Assembly: GCA_002731315.1 (NCBI GenBank)
Contig: PCBG01000010.1
Span: forward strand, 1 to 24,432
Length of the DNA: 24,432 bases
Direction of reading: 5' to 3'
Source of the DNA: Rhodospirillaceae bacterium
Lineage (GTDB): Bacteria > Pseudomonadota > Alphaproteobacteria > Puniceispirillales > Puniceispirillaceae
Shown piece by piece: positions 14,780 to 23,494 of this stretch. Positions within the stretch are counted from its first letter, which is position 1, and the number at the start of each line of letters is the position of its first letter. Under the pieces are notes generated by a model. The model was not told the origin of the DNA. It made no database searches and worked only from the letters and a program-made list of their open reading frames with translations. Made by a program: the position numbers and the translations under genes.

Positions 14780-16741
14780 CGCCAGCTGTGGTAAATCCCG
14801 GAAGAATTCAAGTACTTCGGCATTGGCCAGCGCCTCTGTATTCTTGACCACACGCCCGTGGATGATATCGCGCACAGCCAACTCTGTAATCTTGCCGGAA
14901 CGTGTGCGCGGAATATCCGGCACGGCAATGATGTGGCGTGGCACATGACGCGGTGTTGCCCCACTGCGCACCCGTTGTTTTATTGCGTCAGCCAGATCGT
15001 CACCAAAGGTAACGCCTTCTGCCAGCTTTACAAAAAGGATCACTCTCACATCATTGTCCCAGTTCTGGCCGACCACCAGCGCCTCAACAACCGTGTCAAA
15101 GGATTCAACCTGGCGATAGATTTCGGCGGTGCCGATGCGCACGCCGCCGGGGTTCAGCGTTGCGTCTGAACGACCGTGGATGATCGTGCCGCCGCGCGGC
15201 GTCAATGTGGCCCAGTCACCATGCCGCCACAGCCCCGGGTAATGTTCGAAATAGGCGGCCTTGTATTTTCTATCATCCGTGTCATTCCAGAATTTGACAG
15301 GCATTGAGGGAAATGGCCGTGAGCAGCACAATTCGCCTTGTTTACCAGTTGCAGGCTGTCCGTCATCATCCAGGACTTCAACCGCCAGTCCAAGCGCGCG
15401 GGCTTGAATTTCACCGGCATGGACCGGCTGTACTGGGCAGCCAAGAACGAAGCAGCCCATTATATCGGTGCCACCCGACATCGAGCACAGCTGCACGTCG
15501 TCGCGGATCGCCTCATATACGAAGCCAAAGCCGTCACTTGAAAGGGGTGATCCTGTCGACATAAGGCAGCGCAGATGTGACAGGTCATTGCTGTCCACGG
15601 GGCGGTATCCGGCAGTTCGAATGGCATCTATATATTTCGCCGATACGCCGAGATGTGTCAGCTGTTCAGCCTCAGTGATATCCCACAAACGCTGCGGTCC
15701 GGGATGGAAAGGGTTACCCTCATAGGTGACCAGCGGCATCCCGATCATCAGGCCAGACGCCATCCAGTTCCACATCATCCAACCGCATGTAGTGAAAAAC
15801 AGCATTCGGTCATCTGCACCCATATCGCTGTGCAGTCGCATTTCCGTAATGTGTTTCAGGATGACACCGCCAACGCCATGCACAATGCATTTCGGTGCCC
15901 CCGTCGTGCCGCTGGAATAGAGGATATAGAGCGGATCATTGAAATTAACCGGTGTGAAGCTGCTGACCGGCGGCGCCGTTTGCAGTGCGGCATCAAACAG
16001 TGTGGGCTGTGGCAGTCCGGTCAGGTCTGGCGCCGGATCGAGAAAGGGGATAACCAGCATATGCGTTACCGTGGGCAGAGCGGTGGTTAGGTCTCGCAGG
16101 ATTGTCATCCGGTCGAATGTTTTGCCGGTATAGTCATATCCGTCACAGGCGATCAGCAGTTTTGGTTCGATCTGGCCAAACCTGTCTGATACGCCACCAA
16201 GGCCAAAATCGGGTGAGCAGCTTGAAAAAATACCGCCAAGAGTGGCCGTGGCCAGCATGGCGATGATGGCTTCCGGAATGTTCGGGATATAGGCCGCCAC
16301 ACGGTCGCCCTTGCCGATGCCAGCTGCCTGCATCCAGCCGGCAAGCTGCATGACCTGTGCTTTCAGCTCGGCCCGTGTCAGCTGGACATGACGCCCATCT
16401 TCACAATGGGCGGAGATGGCCAGCCTGTCATCGGCGTCGGCAAGCATATTTTCGGCATAGTTGATCTGCGCATCGGGAAAGAAGCGGGCGCCTGGCATTG
16501 CCCCGTCATTTTCGATCAGGCGCTGGCCCTTTTCGCCAATCACCCCGTGCCAGTCCCAAACCAGATCCCAGAAGGCGAGATCATGATCAACAGACCAGCG
16601 CCATAACGCCTGAAAATCCCCCTGCCAGTCAAAGCCATGGCGGTCTTTCAGGGCAGTTGCAAAATCGGCAAGCTGGCCGCTTGCTGCCGCGTCATCCGCT
16701 GGTGTCCATAGAAGTTGTCCGTTTGAAATCTGGTTCGTCAT
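14774..16741 (-). CDS. Acetoacetyl-CoA synthetase
   Basis: Acyl-adenylate-forming enzyme that activates acetoacetate to acetoacetyl-CoA with ATP and CoA, in ketone-body or polyhydroxybutyrate metabolism. The 655-residue length is typical. The N-terminus has 'LWRWSVDHDLAFWDLVWDWHGV', characteristic of this group. ANL-superfamily motifs follow: the P-loop YSSGTTGAPKCIVHG at about 275-289, 'SMSGGTDIMGCFVLGCPVQP' (the acetoacetyl-CoA synthetase variant of the A5 region), GDWATLTPRGG, and HGRSDATLNPGGVRIGTAEIY. The C-terminal catalytic lysine is K617 in RTRSGKITELAVRD. ATG 16741 is supported by homology but lacks a clear ribosome-binding site. No other ketone-body or PHB genes lie nearby. Confidence 0.93.
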   Translation of the reverse strand: MTNQISNGQLLWTPADDAAASGQLADFATALKDRHGFDWQGDFQALWRWSVDHDLAFWDLVWDWHGVIGEKGQRLIENDGAMPGARFFPDAQINYAENMLADADDRLAISAHCEDGRHVQLTRAELKAQVMQLAGWMQAAGIGKGDRVAAYIPNIPEAIIAMLATATLGGIFSSCSPDFGLGGVSDRFGQIEPKLLIACDGYDYTGKTFDRMTILRDLTTALPTVTHMLVIPFLDPAPDLTGLPQPTLFDAALQTAPPVSSFTPVNFNDPLYILYSSGTTGAPKCIVHGVGGVILKHITEMRLHSDMGADDRMLFFTTCGWMMWNWMASGLMIGMPLVTYEGNPFHPGPQRLWDITEAEQLTHLGVSAKYIDAIRTAGYRPVDSNDLSHLRCLMSTGSPLSSDGFGFVYEAIRDDVQLCSMSGGTDIMGCFVLGCPVQPVHAGEIQARALGLAVEVLDDDGQPATGKQGELCCSRPFPSMPVKFWNDTDDRKYKAAYFEHYPGLWRHGDWATLTPRGGTIIHGRSDATLNPGGVRIGTAEIYRQVESFDTVVEALVVGQNWDNDVRVILFVKLAEGVTFGDDLADAIKQRVRSGATPRHVPRHIIAVPDIPRTRSGKITELAVRDIIHGRVVKNTEALANAEVLEFFRDLPQLAQ

Positions 16742-16777
16742 TCGCGTGTCATGGTCCGGTCACTGTTGGTGCGTTGC

Positions 16778-16892
16778 GATGATCCTGATGGCTCGCTGAT
16801 TGACCTTATCGCCCAGCAAATGAACCTACAACCAATTAGCGATGGAAGCGGCTTTTGCTGTGTTGCTGTCGATAGGATCATCCATTTGTAGG
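16778..16892. other. Interlocking inverted repeats in divergent intergenic region
   Basis: GATGATCCT (16778-16786) pairs with AGGATCATC (16874-16882), and CCTACAA (16825-16831) pairs with TTGTAGG (16886-16892). The 248-base gap between acetoacetyl-CoA synthetase and the next gene must hold divergent promoters. No standard promoter was convincing there. Confidence 0.3.
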
Positions 16893-16989
16893 ATGCACGG
16901 ATGTTTTGAAAAATGATGCTAAACAGATAGTTAATGCATGCTATCACTTTCGTGAAAATTTTATCATCTGCTGCTCAATGAGGCTCCGA

Positions 16990-17457
16990 ATGCCCCCGTC
17001 AATCAACGCTGCCACCTCGGACCCTATCCATGCGTTTATGGAGAATTTTGTGGCGTCACCTCCAGCATCTCTGCTCTTTCCGGTAAAGGGGATGTCCAAA
17101 CGCCGCTGGATGGTGGATACGGATGCCGGCCCAATTGTGCAACTGGAATGCCTTGATGCCCCGGAACAGGCAATTGTCTTTGCCACCATCGCGCGCGATG
17201 GCAGCGGGCCGCTGCGTGCTGCGTTTACCACCATGTTGCTGTTGGAGGACACAATCGCCAACAATACGCATCCCTATGGGGTCTATTCGGGTGAGGCTAC
17301 GATTACCATTTACCGGTTTGTCGATCTCACCGATGCCACCGAGGACAGCATCACCAGCGGTCTGGCGGAATTTGCGCATGTTGCTGCGGCAGCGCTTGCA
17401 AAGCGTGGCATCGGTCTTCCGTGCGCACCGCTTGAAGATGAACACGAGATCACCTGA
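16990..17457 (+). CDS. Hypothetical protein, possible CesT/YbjN-like fold
   Basis: 155-residue protein I cannot name. I chose ATG 16990 because GAGG lies six bases upstream; ATG 16978 is in frame but has no ribosome-binding site. The layout is an N-terminal helical segment ('PIHAFMENFVAS'), strands ('KRRWMVDTDAGPIVQLECL', 'QAIVFATIAR'), a helix ('AAFTTMLLLEDTIAN'), further strands ('YSGEATITIYRFV') and a last helix ('GLAEFAHVAAAALAKRG'). This order resembles the type III secretion chaperone (CesT) and YbjN folds, but sequence similarity is too weak for more than a suggestion. There is no signal peptide. It is divergent from acetoacetyl-CoA synthetase and 226 bases ahead of glutathione reductase. 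Confidence 0.6.
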   Translation: MPPSINAATSDPIHAFMENFVASPPASLLFPVKGMSKRRWMVDTDAGPIVQLECLDAPEQAIVFATIARDGSGPLRAAFTTMLLLEDTIANNTHPYGVYSGEATITIYRFVDLTDATEDSITSGLAEFAHVAAAALAKRGIGLPCAPLEDEHEIT

Positions 17458-17493
17458 AACCGATGCCTGACATCGACGCCTGAAACGGATGCC
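17453..17493. repeat. Short direct repeat spanning a stop codon
   Basis: CCTGAAACCGATGCC (17453-17467) recurs as CCTGAAACGGATGCC (17479-17493), 14 of 15 identical with a 26-base period. The stop codon of the preceding gene lies in the first copy. It looks like a small tandem duplication. Confidence 0.5.
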
Positions 17494-17683
17494 GGAACAA
17501 CTGTCTTTGCCATTGACCCTGTCAAAGTGCGAAATGGCTAAAAGAGACAGGTTGCATCCTGCTTCATGCGCACTAGGTTAGGGCTGTAGGTCGCCAACGA
17601 TGGTGATGGCACTGAAATGCCCGCCCACTACCTGTCCATAAATAACAGCTAGACCAGCATAACCAGCAAGAAGAGCATCCGGA

Positions 17684-19036
17684 ATGACTTACGACTACGA
17701 CCTGATTGTGATTGGTGCGGGATCAGGCGGTGTGCGCGCGGCGCGCATGTCAGCAGGTCACGGCGCAAAAGTGGCCGTCATCGAGGGTGATCGTCCCGGT
17801 GGCACCTGTGTCATTCGTGGCTGCGTCCCGAAAAAGCTGTTGATGTATGGGTCAAGCTTTTCAGTGGATGCAGCAGATTCTGCCGGCTATGGCTGGCAGG
17901 TCGATATTGGCGGCCATGACTGGTCGCATCTGATCACCGCCAAGAATGCAGAGCTTGACCGTTTGGAGGGCATTTATCGCAATCTGCTGAAGAATGCCGG
18001 CGCAGAGTTGATAGAGGGATGGGCACGATTGACCGGCCCGAACAGCGTTTCGGTTGGCGACCGCAGTTTGACAGCAGCGCATATTCTGATCGCAACCGGC
18101 GGCACACCGCAGATCCCCGGCGTGCCCGGACTTGCCGACTGTGCCATTACGTCGAATGAAGCGCTCGATCTGCCGGCAAAGCCGCGGCGTATCGTGATCT
18201 ATGGCGCTGGCTATATTGCTCTTGAATTTGCCAGTATTTTCAACGGCTTTGGGGTAGACACCCACCTCGTTTACCGCGGCGGCCTGCCGTTGCGTGGATT
18301 TGATCTGGATGTGCGCGCCGAAATCGCCACCGCACTGGCGGGGCGCGGTATCACCCTGCACGCCGGCACCACGATCAGCAGCGTTGCGCAGGACGATGAC
18401 GGACATGCCGTCACCTTGAGTAACGGAAGCGTCATTGAAGCGGATCAGATCATGGCGGCGACCGGGCGGGTGCCCACTACCGCCGGACTGGGTCTGCCTG
18501 CGCTGGGCATTGATCTGGGGCCACGCGGTGAAATTCCGGTGGATGCCCGGTCAGCGACCAGCGTGCCGTCGATCTTTGCTGTTGGCGACGTTACCGATAG
18601 GGTCAACCTGACACCGGTGGCCATTGCCGAGGGGCACGCGTTTGCCGATACGATGTTTGGTGGACGTCCGCGGACGGTTTCACATGACAATGTGCCGTCG
18701 GCCGTATTTACCCAGCCACCAATCGGGTCGGTTGGCCCGGGTGAGGACGAGGCGCGCGAAAAATTTGGCGAAATTACAGTCTTTACCAGTAAATTCAATG
18801 CTATGAAGAACAGCCTGTCGGGTCGTTCGGAAAAGACCTTTATGAAGCTGATCGTCGAAACCGCCAGTGACAGGGTTGTTGCGGCGCATATGGTTGGTCT
18901 GGATGCCGGTGAAATCATGCAGGGGATCGGTGTTGCTGTTGTCGCCGGTGCCACCAAGGCTGATTTCGATGCGACAATCGGCATCCACCCAACGGCGGCC
19001 GAAGAGTTTGTCACCATGCGCACGTCACGCAAGTGA
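17684..19036 (+). CDS. gor: Glutathione-disulfide reductase
   Basis: NADPH-dependent flavoenzyme that reduces glutathione disulfide to glutathione in the cytoplasm. At 450 residues it is of normal size. The FAD-binding GAGSGG is at 11-16. The redox-active disulfide is C42/C47 in GTCVIRGCVPKK, the variant found in plant, cyanobacterial and alphaproteobacterial glutathione reductases. GAGYIALEFA begins at 174. R198 and R204 in YRGGLPLRGFD fit NADPH rather than NADH use. The dimer-interface catalytic pair is H435 and E440 (GIHPTAAEE). ATG 17684 has only a short CCGGA upstream, and homology begins at residue 4. It is followed by a promoter and terminator-like hairpin before DAHP synthase. Confidence 0.94.
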   Translation: MTYDYDLIVIGAGSGGVRAARMSAGHGAKVAVIEGDRPGGTCVIRGCVPKKLLMYGSSFSVDAADSAGYGWQVDIGGHDWSHLITAKNAELDRLEGIYRNLLKNAGAELIEGWARLTGPNSVSVGDRSLTAAHILIATGGTPQIPGVPGLADCAITSNEALDLPAKPRRIVIYGAGYIALEFASIFNGFGVDTHLVYRGGLPLRGFDLDVRAEIATALAGRGITLHAGTTISSVAQDDDGHAVTLSNGSVIEADQIMAATGRVPTTAGLGLPALGIDLGPRGEIPVDARSATSVPSIFAVGDVTDRVNLTPVAIAEGHAFADTMFGGRPRTVSHDNVPSAVFTQPPIGSVGPGEDEAREKFGEITVFTSKFNAMKNSLSGRSEKTFMKLIVETASDRVVAAHMVGLDAGEIMQGIGVAVVAGATKADFDATIGIHPTAAEEFVTMRTSRK

Positions 19037-19106
19037 CGCCGCGGGCTGATATGGCGCTGGCCAGGGATGCCGACCGCATGTGGTTGCTGGCGAACATGCA
19101 AAAAAC

Positions 19107-19135
19107 TTGAAAAATATCGGAATTACCGCATTATA
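19107..19135 (+). promoter_or_regulatory. Putative sigma-70-type promoter for DAHP synthase
   Basis: TTGAAA (19107-19112), a 17-base spacer, and ATTATA (19130-19135) form a reasonable -35/-10 pair in an AT-rich stretch that stands out from its surroundings. Transcription would begin near 19142, about 80 bases before the start codon. The -10 matches the consensus only partly. Confidence 0.45.
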
Positions 19136-19147
19136 CGGGGCATTAGT

Positions 19148-19174
19148 GGCAGGCGTTGGGCCTGCCTGATTTTT
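19148..19174 (+). terminator. Intrinsic terminator-like hairpin in the DAHP synthase leader
   Basis: GGCAGGC (19148-19154) and GCCTGCC (19160-19166) form a perfect 7-bp GC-rich stem with a 5-base loop, followed by TGATTTTT. It could end the glutathione reductase transcript. Because it lies just downstream of the putative promoter at 19107-19135, it could also act as an attenuator for DAHP synthase. Confidence 0.6.
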
Positions 19175-19224
19175 CACTGAAGCGATGCCCGAACGGATGC
19201 ATCGCACGACATGGATGGTGTCCC

Positions 19225-20604
19225 ATGACATGGCAGCCCGACAGCTGGCGCAAACGACCGATCAAGCAGGTGCCGAATTATCCCGATGATGCGGTTCTAG
19301 CAAAGGTTGAAGACAAGCTCTCGAACCAACCGCCGCTGGTGTTTGCCGGCGAGGCGCAAAGACTGAAGCACAAGTTGGGCGAGGTCGCGTCGGGCCGCGC
19401 CTTTCTGTTGCAGGGCGGCGACTGCGCTGAAAGCTTTGCAGAATTTTCCGCTGACAATATACGTGATTCCTTTAAGGTATTGTTGCAGATGGCTGTGGTG
19501 TTGACTTTTGGTGCCTCCATGCCGGTGGTCAAGGTGGGTCGCCTTGCCGGGCAGTTTGCCAAGCCGCGTTCGTCAGATATTGAATCCATCGATGGTGTTG
19601 AGCTGCCAAGCTATCGCGGTGATATGATCAACGCGATGGATTTCAACGCCAAGGACCGCATTCCGGATCCAAAGCGTCTGTTGCGTGTGTATGAACAGTC
19701 GGCAGCGACGCTGAACCTGCTGCGCGCCTTTGCGCAGGGTGGTCTTGCCGATCTTGGCAAGGTTCATAGCTGGGTTGTCGAATTCCTCGATGGGACACCT
19801 CAGGCTGAACGGTTTGCCGAGCTTGCCGGACGCATCACTGAAAGCCTTGATTTTATGCGGGCCTGCGGGATTACGCCTGAAACCGCGCGGCCGCTTGCTG
19901 AAACCGAATTATATACCTCGCATGAAGCGCTGCTGCTGAACTACGAAGAGGCGCTGACACGCCGCGATACCATCACCGACGAGAAGGACTGGTACGCCAC
20001 CTCGGCCCATATGGTCTGGATTGGTGACAGAACCCGTCAACCTGATGGTGCCCATGTTGAATATATGCGCGGCATTGGCAACCCGATTGGGCTGAAATGT
20101 GGCCCAAGCCTCGATCCGGACGAACTTGTCCGGTTGATCGAAACACTGAACCCGGACAATGAACCCGGGCGTTTGACGCTGATCGCGCGCATGGGAGCGG
20201 AATATGTGCGCAGCGGTTTGCCGCCATTGTTAAAGGCGGTAAAGGCAAGCGGTGCCAGTGTGGTGTGGTGTTGTGACCCAATGCACGGGAACACGATCAA
20301 GGCGAGCAGCGGCTACAAGACCCGGCGCGTGAATGACGTCATGGCGGAGGTAAAGGGCTTTTTTGATGCGCATGACGAGATCGGCACCTATCCGGGAGGC
20401 GTGCATTTCGAGATGACCGGCCAGAACGTCACGGAATGTGTTGGCGGCGTCGTCGATGTGACCGAGGCCCGTTTGGGTGATCGCTATCACACGCATTGTG
20501 ACCCGCGGCTGAACGGGGCGCAGGCACTGGAACTGGCTTTCCTGATTGCCGACCTTCTGAAACAACGCCGGGATGGGACCGTGTCAATGTCCGAGGCGGT
20601 CTGA
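19225..20604 (+). CDS. 3-deoxy-7-phosphoheptulonate synthase, class II
   Basis: DAHP synthase condenses phosphoenolpyruvate and erythrose-4-phosphate, the first step of the shikimate pathway to aromatic amino acids. This is the class II (plant/mycobacterial/alphaproteobacterial) type, 459 residues. The start is ATG 19225: the family N-terminus MT-W-PDSWR-KPIKQ-P-YPD matches from there, and GGATGG lies upstream. Motifs are [15 protein letters not shown] (about 60-74, with the metal-ligand cysteine C67), '[12 protein letters not shown]', '[19 protein letters not shown]', '[12 protein letters not shown]', '[15 protein letters not shown]' and '[18 protein letters not shown]'. Metal and substrate ligands are intact as far as I can see. 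The gene probably heads a run with the two NAD genes and gltX, starting 58 bases ahead of the next. Confidence 0.94.
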   Translation: MTWQPDSWRKRPIKQVPNYPDDAVLAKVEDKLSNQPPLVFAGEAQRLKHKLGEVASGRAFLLQGGDCAESFAEFSADNIRDSFKVLLQMAVVLTFGASMPVVKVGRLAGQFAKPRSSDIESIDGVELPSYRGDMINAMDFNAKDRIPDPKRLLRVYEQSAATLNLLRAFAQGGLADLGKVHSWVVEFLDGTPQAERFAELAGRITESLDFMRACGITPETARPLAETELYTSHEALLLNYEEALTRRDTITDEKDWYATSAHMVWIGDRTRQPDGAHVEYMRGIGNPIGLKCGPSLDPDELVRLIETLNPDNEPGRLTLIARMGAEYVRSGLPPLLKAVKASGASVVWCCDPMHGNTIKASSGYKTRRVNDVMAEVKGFFDAHDEIGTYPGGVHFEMTGQNVTECVGGVVDVTEARLGDRYHTHCDPRLNGAQALELAFLIADLLKQRRDGTVSMSEAV

Positions 20605-20662
20605 TCCAGCCTCTGGCCATCGGCATCCCCTGACGCTACTTCGCCAACGGAAAGATATCAGC

Positions 20663-21799
20663 ATGGCTGAACCAAACAGTTTGGGGCCGTCGCCTGACAG
20701 GCAACCTGCTCTGACAGATACTTATTTCAAACACACCCGCCAGATTGTTACGGCGCATGGTGATTGTGTTGTGGAATATGCGGTGTTTATGCGCAGGCCC
20801 GTAACCTATGCCGGCCGTCTGGCGGTGGCATGGTTGCAATCGATGTGTGCCCATCGCAAGGCCGAGGTCACCATTGACGAGCCGCACGCGGAAGGGGCCT
20901 GGGTCGGGTCTGGCGATGTGCTGTGCTTTCTGCGTGGGCCATTATCCGCACTTGCTGATCTGGAAACCATTTTCCTGCAGCGTCTGGGCGCATCCTGCGT
21001 CGCCGCCTATAACGCCTACAACATGTGTGTTGAACTGCCGGGTGTCGCATTTCTGGCAATGGATGCGCGGCATTGTGCAGGCTCGGACATGGCAGAGCTG
21101 ATGGCATATGGCGCATCGGTCGGGTCAAGGAAGGCCACTGCCAAGACGGGTGCTATCGGGTTTGTCGGGTCATCAACGGATGCCACAGCACCCTTTTTCG
21201 GCAAGGAGGCCGGTGCCGGCACGATGCCGCATGCGCTGATTGGCTATGCCGGATCGACATTGCGGGCGGCAGAACTGTTTCATGACACCATCCCCGATGC
21301 GCCGCTGACCGTGCTAGTGGATTATTTCGGCCAGGAAATCACCGATGCCCTGGCCGTTGCCAACCGGTTTCCCGATCTGGCGGCTGATGGCCATCTTGCG
21401 GTGCGTTTCGATACGCATGGCGGGCGTTTTGTCGAAGGTCTTGATACAGCTGAGTCCTATGCAGTTCTTGATCGGCATGTGCCCTACGCCACACGCGGTT
21501 ATCGCACCGAAGCCGAACTCAAGCATCTGATGGGAACCGGCGTCAGTGTGGCGGCGATCTGGTATCTCCGTGAAACGTTGGACGCCAATGGGTTTGAAAA
21601 GGTCAGGATTGTCGCTTCCAGTGGATTTGGTCCCGACAAATGCCGGATCTTTTCATTTGCCCGTGCGCCGGTTGATGTGATCGGCACGGGTTCCTACCTG
21701 CCAGAGAAGTGGTCGGAAACCTATGCGACTGCGGATATTATTTCCTATGACGGCGTACCGCGTGTGAAGGCTGGCCGAGAATTTCTTCTGCGCAAGTAG
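20663..21799 (+). CDS. Nicotinate phosphoribosyltransferase family protein
   Basis: Predicted to convert nicotinate and PRPP to nicotinate mononucleotide, the entry step of the Preiss-Handler NAD salvage route. The 378-residue protein has the family outline: ALTDTYFKHT near the N-terminus, FLRGPLSALADLETIFLQRL, 'AYGASVGSRKA' (R156, phosphate-binding region), GAGTMPHALIGYAG (H190) and 'LTVLVDYFGQEITDAL' followed by 'VRFDTHGGRFVEGLD'. It is somewhat shorter than E. coli PncB (about 400 residues). The start is ATG 20663 with GGAAAG upstream; the longer frame runs into the DAHP synthase end. Position next to nadE supports an NAD role. A quinolinate or nicotinamide specificity is less likely but not excluded by sequence alone. 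Confidence 0.82.
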   Translation: MAEPNSLGPSPDRQPALTDTYFKHTRQIVTAHGDCVVEYAVFMRRPVTYAGRLAVAWLQSMCAHRKAEVTIDEPHAEGAWVGSGDVLCFLRGPLSALADLETIFLQRLGASCVAAYNAYNMCVELPGVAFLAMDARHCAGSDMAELMAYGASVGSRKATAKTGAIGFVGSSTDATAPFFGKEAGAGTMPHALIGYAGSTLRAAELFHDTIPDAPLTVLVDYFGQEITDALAVANRFPDLAADGHLAVRFDTHGGRFVEGLDTAESYAVLDRHVPYATRGYRTEAELKHLMGTGVSVAAIWYLRETLDANGFEKVRIVASSGFGPDKCRIFSFARAPVDVIGTGSYLPEKWSETYATADIISYDGVPRVKAGREFLLRK

Positions 21800-21811
21800 G
21801 GAGCGGACATC

Positions 21812-23494
21812 ATGACAAAGGCAAAGGCGAATGCCATTGCACTGGCGCAGTTGAACCCGCATATGGGCAACATCCCCGCAAATGTTGCGCGGCTGGTTGA
21901 AGCGCGCGCGCAGGCACAGGCGAGCGGGGCGCAGATCGTCGTTGCGCCAGAAATGTATCTGTCCGGTTATCAATGCGATGATCTGGTGTTGCGGAGTGAT
22001 TTCATGGCTGAAATTGCTGCCGGGCTGGATCAGCTTGCCGCCCTGACGGCTGATTGCGGCCCGGCGATTATTGTTGGCGCACCAAGCGCCCGTGACGGCA
22101 AGGTCTATAACAGCGTGTTTGTGCTGGATGACGGCGAGATCAAAGCCTGCCGCGACAAGGTTGGCCTGCCAAACTACAGCGTCTTTGACGATGGCCGGAA
22201 TTTTACCCCCGGACAGATGCCGGGGCCGGTCATGGTACGGGGATGGCGCCTGGGACTGCCAATCTGCGAGGATATCTGGAGCACGGATGTTGTCGAATGT
22301 CTTGCCGAGTCCGGCGCCGAGATGATTGTGTCGATCAATGGATCACCTTTCGAGATCGGCAAGCGGGACAAGCGTATTTCAAACGCTGTGGCACGGGTAA
22401 CGGAATCCGGCCTACCGTTGATTTATGTGGCGCTGGTGGGTGGACAGGACGAGGTTGTTTATGATGGCGCCTCGTTTGCGCTGAATGCTGATGGCAGCCT
22501 TGCGGCGCATTTGCCCAGCTTTTCAGAAGCGGTGACCACCCTTCAGATGAAGGAAGATTTTGGTGCGCTGACCCTGACCGGGGCGATGGCGCCGCCGGAT
22601 GAAGGGATGGGCGAAATATGGCGCGCGCTGATGCTGGGCCTGCGTGACTATGTAAACAAGAATGGCTTTCTGGGGGTGGTGCTTGGCCTGTCCGGCGGTA
22701 TTGATTCCGCCATCGTGGCCGCGCTGGCAGTGGATGCGTTTGGCCCTGAAGCGGTGCATGCGGTGATGATGCCGTCGGCCTATACCAGCCAGGAAAGCCT
22801 TGATGATGCGGCCGACCTTGCGGGACGGCTTGGCATCCGGCTGGACGAGATTTCAATCGCACCTGCGATGCAGGCGATGGATGGCATGCTGGCCCAACAG
22901 TTTGCAGGTACCGACCCCGGCATCGCCGAGGAAAATATCCAGTCGCGCCTGCGCGGCATGATCTTGATGGGCATTTCAAACAAATCGGGCCCGATGGTTT
23001 TGGCAACGGGCAACAAATCGGAATATGCGGCCGGTTATTCGACCCTCTATGGCGACATGTGTGGCGGTTTTGCCCCGATCAAGGATGTGTGGAAGGTGCA
23101 GGTCTTTGATCTGTGCCGCTGGCGCAATGAAAACATGCCGCGCGGCGGTGCCGGCCCGTCAGGCGAAATTATCCCGCCACGGATTATTGAAAAGCCGCCA
23201 TCGGCAGAATTGCGTCCTGACCAGAAGGATACGGATTCACTGCCACCCTATGACCGTCTGGACGCCATCATGAGAGCGCTGTGCGAGGAAATGGTGGATG
23301 TAGAAACCATCGTGGCCCGCGGCTTTGAGACCGAAGAGGTGGCGCGTGCCTCACAATTGCTGTTCCGCGCCGAATATAAAAGGTTCCAGGCAGCACCTGG
23401 CCCGAAAATCACCGCGCTTGCCTTTGGTCGCGAGCGGCGTCTGCCGTTGACCTCGGGTTTCAATCCGCTGCAGATATCCGGAAAGGATGCCTGA
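21812..23494 (+). CDS. nadE: Glutamine-dependent NAD+ synthetase
   Basis: Makes NAD+ from nicotinate adenine dinucleotide, ATP and glutamine, the last step of NAD synthesis. The two-domain form of 560 residues has an N-terminal nitrilase-type glutaminase with the triad E47 (VAPEMYLSGY), K116 (CRDKVGLPNY) and C152 (LPICEDIW). The C-terminal ATP-pyrophosphatase domain has LGLSGGIDSA (P-loop SGGIDS at 294-299), 'LATGNKSEYAAGYSTLYGDM' and 'PSAELRPDQKDTDSLPPYD'. ATG 21812 follows a GGGAG ribosome-binding site. It starts 12 bases after the nicotinate phosphoribosyltransferase gene and its stop touches the gltX start, so all three are probably one transcript. Confidence 0.95.
   Translation: MTKAKANAIALAQLNPHMGNIPANVARLVEARAQAQASGAQIVVAPEMYLSGYQCDDLVLRSDFMAEIAAGLDQLAALTADCGPAIIVGAPSARDGKVYNSVFVLDDGEIKACRDKVGLPNYSVFDDGRNFTPGQMPGPVMVRGWRLGLPICEDIWSTDVVECLAESGAEMIVSINGSPFEIGKRDKRISNAVARVTESGLPLIYVALVGGQDEVVYDGASFALNADGSLAAHLPSFSEAVTTLQMKEDFGALTLTGAMAPPDEGMGEIWRALMLGLRDYVNKNGFLGVVLGLSGGIDSAIVAALAVDAFGPEAVHAVMMPSAYTSQESLDDAADLAGRLGIRLDEISIAPAMQAMDGMLAQQFAGTDPGIAEENIQSRLRGMILMGISNKSGPMVLATGNKSEYAAGYSTLYGDMCGGFAPIKDVWKVQVFDLCRWRNENMPRGGAGPSGEIIPPRIIEKPPSAELRPDQKDTDSLPPYDRLDAIMRALCEEMVDVETIVARGFETEEVARASQLLFRAEYKRFQAAPGPKITALAFGRERRLPLTSGFNPLQISGKDA

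Noticed and set aside
18445..19101. 218-codon minus-strand ORF
   Set aside because: Antisense of the glutathione reductase C-terminal half, rich in Ser, Thr and Pro with no domain.
22335..23006. 223-codon minus-strand ORF
   Set aside because: Antisense of nadE with Pro/His/Arg-rich shadow composition. The plus strand holds the NAD synthetase domain with intact motifs.
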